Program-made: the position numbers and the translations under genes
Shown here: positions 14,471-15,820 of the stretch, piece by piece
How the letters are laid out: every line of letters starts with the position of its first letter
Numbering within the stretch: position 1 is the stretch's first letter
Notes under the pieces: model-generated
What the model was told of the DNA's origin: nothing
The model's input: only the letters and a program-made list of their open reading frames with translations
Database searches by the model: none
Source: Thermofilaceae archaeon
GTDB taxonomy: Archaea > Thermoproteota > Thermoprotei > Thermofilales > B69-G16
Reading direction: 5' to 3'
Assembly: GCA_027017165.1 (NCBI GenBank)
Contig: JALURF010000152.1
Coordinates: 5,508-21,327, forward strand
Length of the DNA: 15,820 nt

Positions 14471-14477
14471 TATATTA
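14470..14477 (+). promoter_or_regulatory. TATA box of the dehydroquinase-like gene
   Basis: TTATATTA predicts a transcription start near 14500, four bases before the ATG at 14504. It therefore favours that ATG over the in-frame GTG at 14495. Confidence 0.5.
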
Positions 14478-14503
14478 TAGAAGTGAGTTGAGTTGTGACC
14501 GTC

Positions 14504-15172
14504 ATGAGTGATAAACTACGAATCTGCGTGAGTTTAGAGAGCAAAAGCCCATGGCTCTTAGATAAAATACTCGGTAATCTAGTAGAGAAAGGAATTGATT
14601 TAGCCGAAGTTAAAATGCCTATTTCAGGAGAGAAAATCGGAAAACTGGAAAGAGTATTAAGAAATTACTCCAGCAAGCTCATCATAAAACCCATATTTCA
14701 AAATAGGCATGGATTCCCCGTTTTGAAACGGGTTATAGAGCAAAGACCCTTCTATCTCGAACTTGACATAGATGTTACCAGAAAATTCCCCGAAATACTC
14801 GATTTAATGATGGAAAACGATGTATTTCTTATGGTTTCAGTAGATTATCAGCGTTCGCCGTCTGTAGATGAACTAGTACACGACGTAATAAAGGCATTAA
14901 ATCAAAGTGACATGGTGAAGGTTACGTTCCCAGCCGAGAGCTACGAAGATAATCTAAAAGTACTTGAAATTTACAACTCTATACGGGAGGATAAAGATAG
15001 AATGATCGTAATTGCCAAAGGAGAAAAGGGCTATCCTTCGCAACTCCTCTTACCGCTTCTAGGAGCTCCCTTCGCGGTAGCCACTACAGAAGAGGAAAAG
15101 AATTCCAGCTATGTAAACTACAAGGCGATTCAAGTTTTTTATAAAATGCTGAGCTCATTTAAACAGCTGTAG
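14504..15172 (+). CDS. Type I 3-dehydroquinate dehydratase homologue with degraded active site
   Basis: This 222-residue protein fits the TIM-barrel type I dehydroquinase fold in length and strand pattern. The first strand is I-C-V-S-L, then A-E-V-K, a Y-L-E-L-D-I-D strand (84-90), V-S-V-D-Y (111-115), M-V-K-V-T-F (137-142) and G-A-P-F-A-V-A near the end (187-193). The Schiff-base lysine appears kept as Lys139. Other expected residues are missing: the catalytic His of the S-Y-H-D-F motif (here S-V-D-Y-Q), the Arg of E-V-R (Lys here), the S-R Arg (S-Q here) and the C-terminal P-G-Q loop. It may act on another substrate, be inactive or be a different Schiff-base aldolase-like enzyme. No other shikimate gene is in the window. 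The start is chosen by TATA spacing. Confidence 0.65.
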   Translation: MSDKLRICVSLESKSPWLLDKILGNLVEKGIDLAEVKMPISGEKIGKLERVLRNYSSKLIIKPIFQNRHGFPVLKRVIEQRPFYLELDIDVTRKFPEILDLMMENDVFLMVSVDYQRSPSVDELVHDVIKALNQSDMVKVTFPAESYEDNLKVLEIYNSIREDKDRMIVIAKGEKGYPSQLLLPLLGAPFAVATTEEEKNSSYVNYKAIQVFYKMLSSFKQL

Positions 15173-15222
15173 TTAACCGCTATCCTTAAAACCCTCTCTT
15201 TCATAAACTTCGCCTGAAAATT

Positions 15223-15576
15223 ATGTCCCGTAAACAAACCTTCGTACACATTACAGCGTTCGCATCTTCTTTAGCGCTCATATTTCTGGGCTTTATATTT
15301 ATCATAGCCGCTTTCTCCCCGGGAAGGATGTATCGAATAGCTATTGGTGCTCCAATGGTAGCTCTTGGAGGACTCCTGATTTACCGCCTTTTAAAGCCTA
15401 AACCTAAAATCCTAACAGTCACGGTGAAGTGGGACCCCTCCGGTAAAATAATAGCCAAAGAATTGAAATGCCCCTATTGTGGGGCTCCTCTTCCACCGCC
15501 TAAGCCGGGGATAGAGTATATAAAGTGTCCCTACTGTGATAGAACTGTAAAGATATTAGAAGAGCCCATATGGTAA
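15223..15576 (+). CDS. Small membrane protein with cytoplasmic zinc ribbon
   Basis: The 117-residue protein is not assigned to a named family. Two hydrophobic helices at about 9-31 and 37-56, joined by a tight S-P-G-R-M-Y-R turn, form a membrane hairpin. A basic K-P-K-P-K segment (58-62) then leads to a short strand region and a C-terminal zinc ribbon with C83-P-Y-C86 and C102-P-Y-C105. By the positive-inside rule the ribbon is cytoplasmic. It may recruit a nucleic acid or protein partner to the membrane, but nothing in the sequence decides this. The ATG follows the dehydroquinase-like gene by 50 bases without a convincing TATA box, so cotranscription is possible. Its stop codon (15574-15576) directly abuts the stop of the convergent RMD1/YagE-like gene. 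Confidence 0.75.
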   Translation: MSRKQTFVHITAFASSLALIFLGFIFIIAAFSPGRMYRIAIGAPMVALGGLLIYRLLKPKPKILTVTVKWDPSGKIIAKELKCPYCGAPLPPPKPGIEYIKCPYCDRTVKILEEPIW

Positions 15577-15820
15577 TTACCCAAAGAAAAACTCCACAAC
15601 TGTCAACAATATTTCCAATATTATGAAGAGTAATATGAGGGATTCGAGGATTAACTCTCTAGACGTTGAAGCCAAGTCCGAGATCACTCGACCCATTTCG
15701 AGGATATCTTCTAGTTTTTTATCTAGAGTTCTGAAACGGTCGTCTATCTCAAAAACCGCTCTAAGTTCCTCGTATAGAATATCTAGCTCGGGTTCTTCCC
15801 ATACAATCTCTGGTTTTTCT
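15577..15820 (-). CDS. RMD1/YagE (DUF155) family protein, C-terminal part (enters from right edge)
   Basis: The last 80 residues are visible. They show the typical C-terminus of the family: W-E-E-P-E-L-D-I-L-Y-E-E-L (7-19 of the visible part), a short F-E-I-D-D-R-F segment, L-D-K-K-L-E-D-I-L-E (32-41), a linking helix with S-R-E-L-I-L-E, then a hydrophobic membrane helix (about 59-79) ending in F-F-F-G. Family members in yeast are mitochondrial inner-membrane proteins; the archaeal role is unknown. The frame has no start in the window. It is convergent with the zinc-ribbon gene, with zero bases between the two stop codons. Confidence 0.82.
   Translation of the reverse strand, partial: EKPEIVWEEPELDILYEELRAVFEIDDRFRTLDKKLEDILEMGRVISDLASTSRELILESLILLFIILEILLTVVEFFFG

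Overview
The window (about 15.8 kb) looks like ordinary chromosome from a thermophilic archaeon, most likely of the Thermoproteota (Crenarchaeota) side. Reasons: a bifunctional fructose-bisphosphate aldolase/phosphatase, a TrmB-family regulator, a DUF99/endonuclease V-like protein, a PAC2 proteasome chaperone, AGA/AGG- and ATA-rich coding sequence, archaeal TATA boxes about 26 bases upstream of several start codons (leaderless style), and an archaeal C/D-box guide RNA. I see no mobile element, CRISPR array, rRNA or tRNA. No gene-free stretch exceeds 300 bases; the longest is the 242-base regulatory region at 4331-4572.

Layout. On the minus strand at the left are a PAC2-type proteasome assembly chaperone and, overlapping its end, a DUF2085 membrane protein cut by the window edge. 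A divergent promoter region follows, holding a probable C/D-box sRNA just upstream of a two-gene plus-strand operon: a HerA-like protein that has lost its P-loop, and a DUF72 protein with a C-terminal SWIM-like zinc site. Next is a TrmB-type regulator (minus) divergent from fructose-1,6-bisphosphate aldolase/phosphatase (plus). Two copies of the same palindrome lie between them, one over the regulator's TATA box and one just upstream of the aldolase/phosphatase TATA box. An M24 (Xaa-Pro) peptidase and a DUF99 protein follow on plus. On minus come an AbrB-PhoU protein with its own promoter and an OsmC / cysteine-rich unknown / MtnA operon. The right third is plus strand: a polytopic membrane protein fused to two Cdc48-type AAA domains, a GalT-like HIT-superfamily transferase, a type I 3-dehydroquinase homologue that has lost most catalytic residues, and a small two-helix membrane zinc-ribbon protein. 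A minus-strand RMD1/YagE-family gene enters from the right edge.

How it fits together. The clearest functional unit is the TrmB-operator-aldolase/phosphatase module, which looks like a self-contained sugar-responsive switch for gluconeogenesis. The most unusual proteins are family members that have lost expected active sites (HerA-like, dehydroquinase-like, the second pore loop of the AAA protein) and the membrane-anchored Cdc48-like ATPase. Two partial genes at the window edges and the sRNA were read directly from the sequence.
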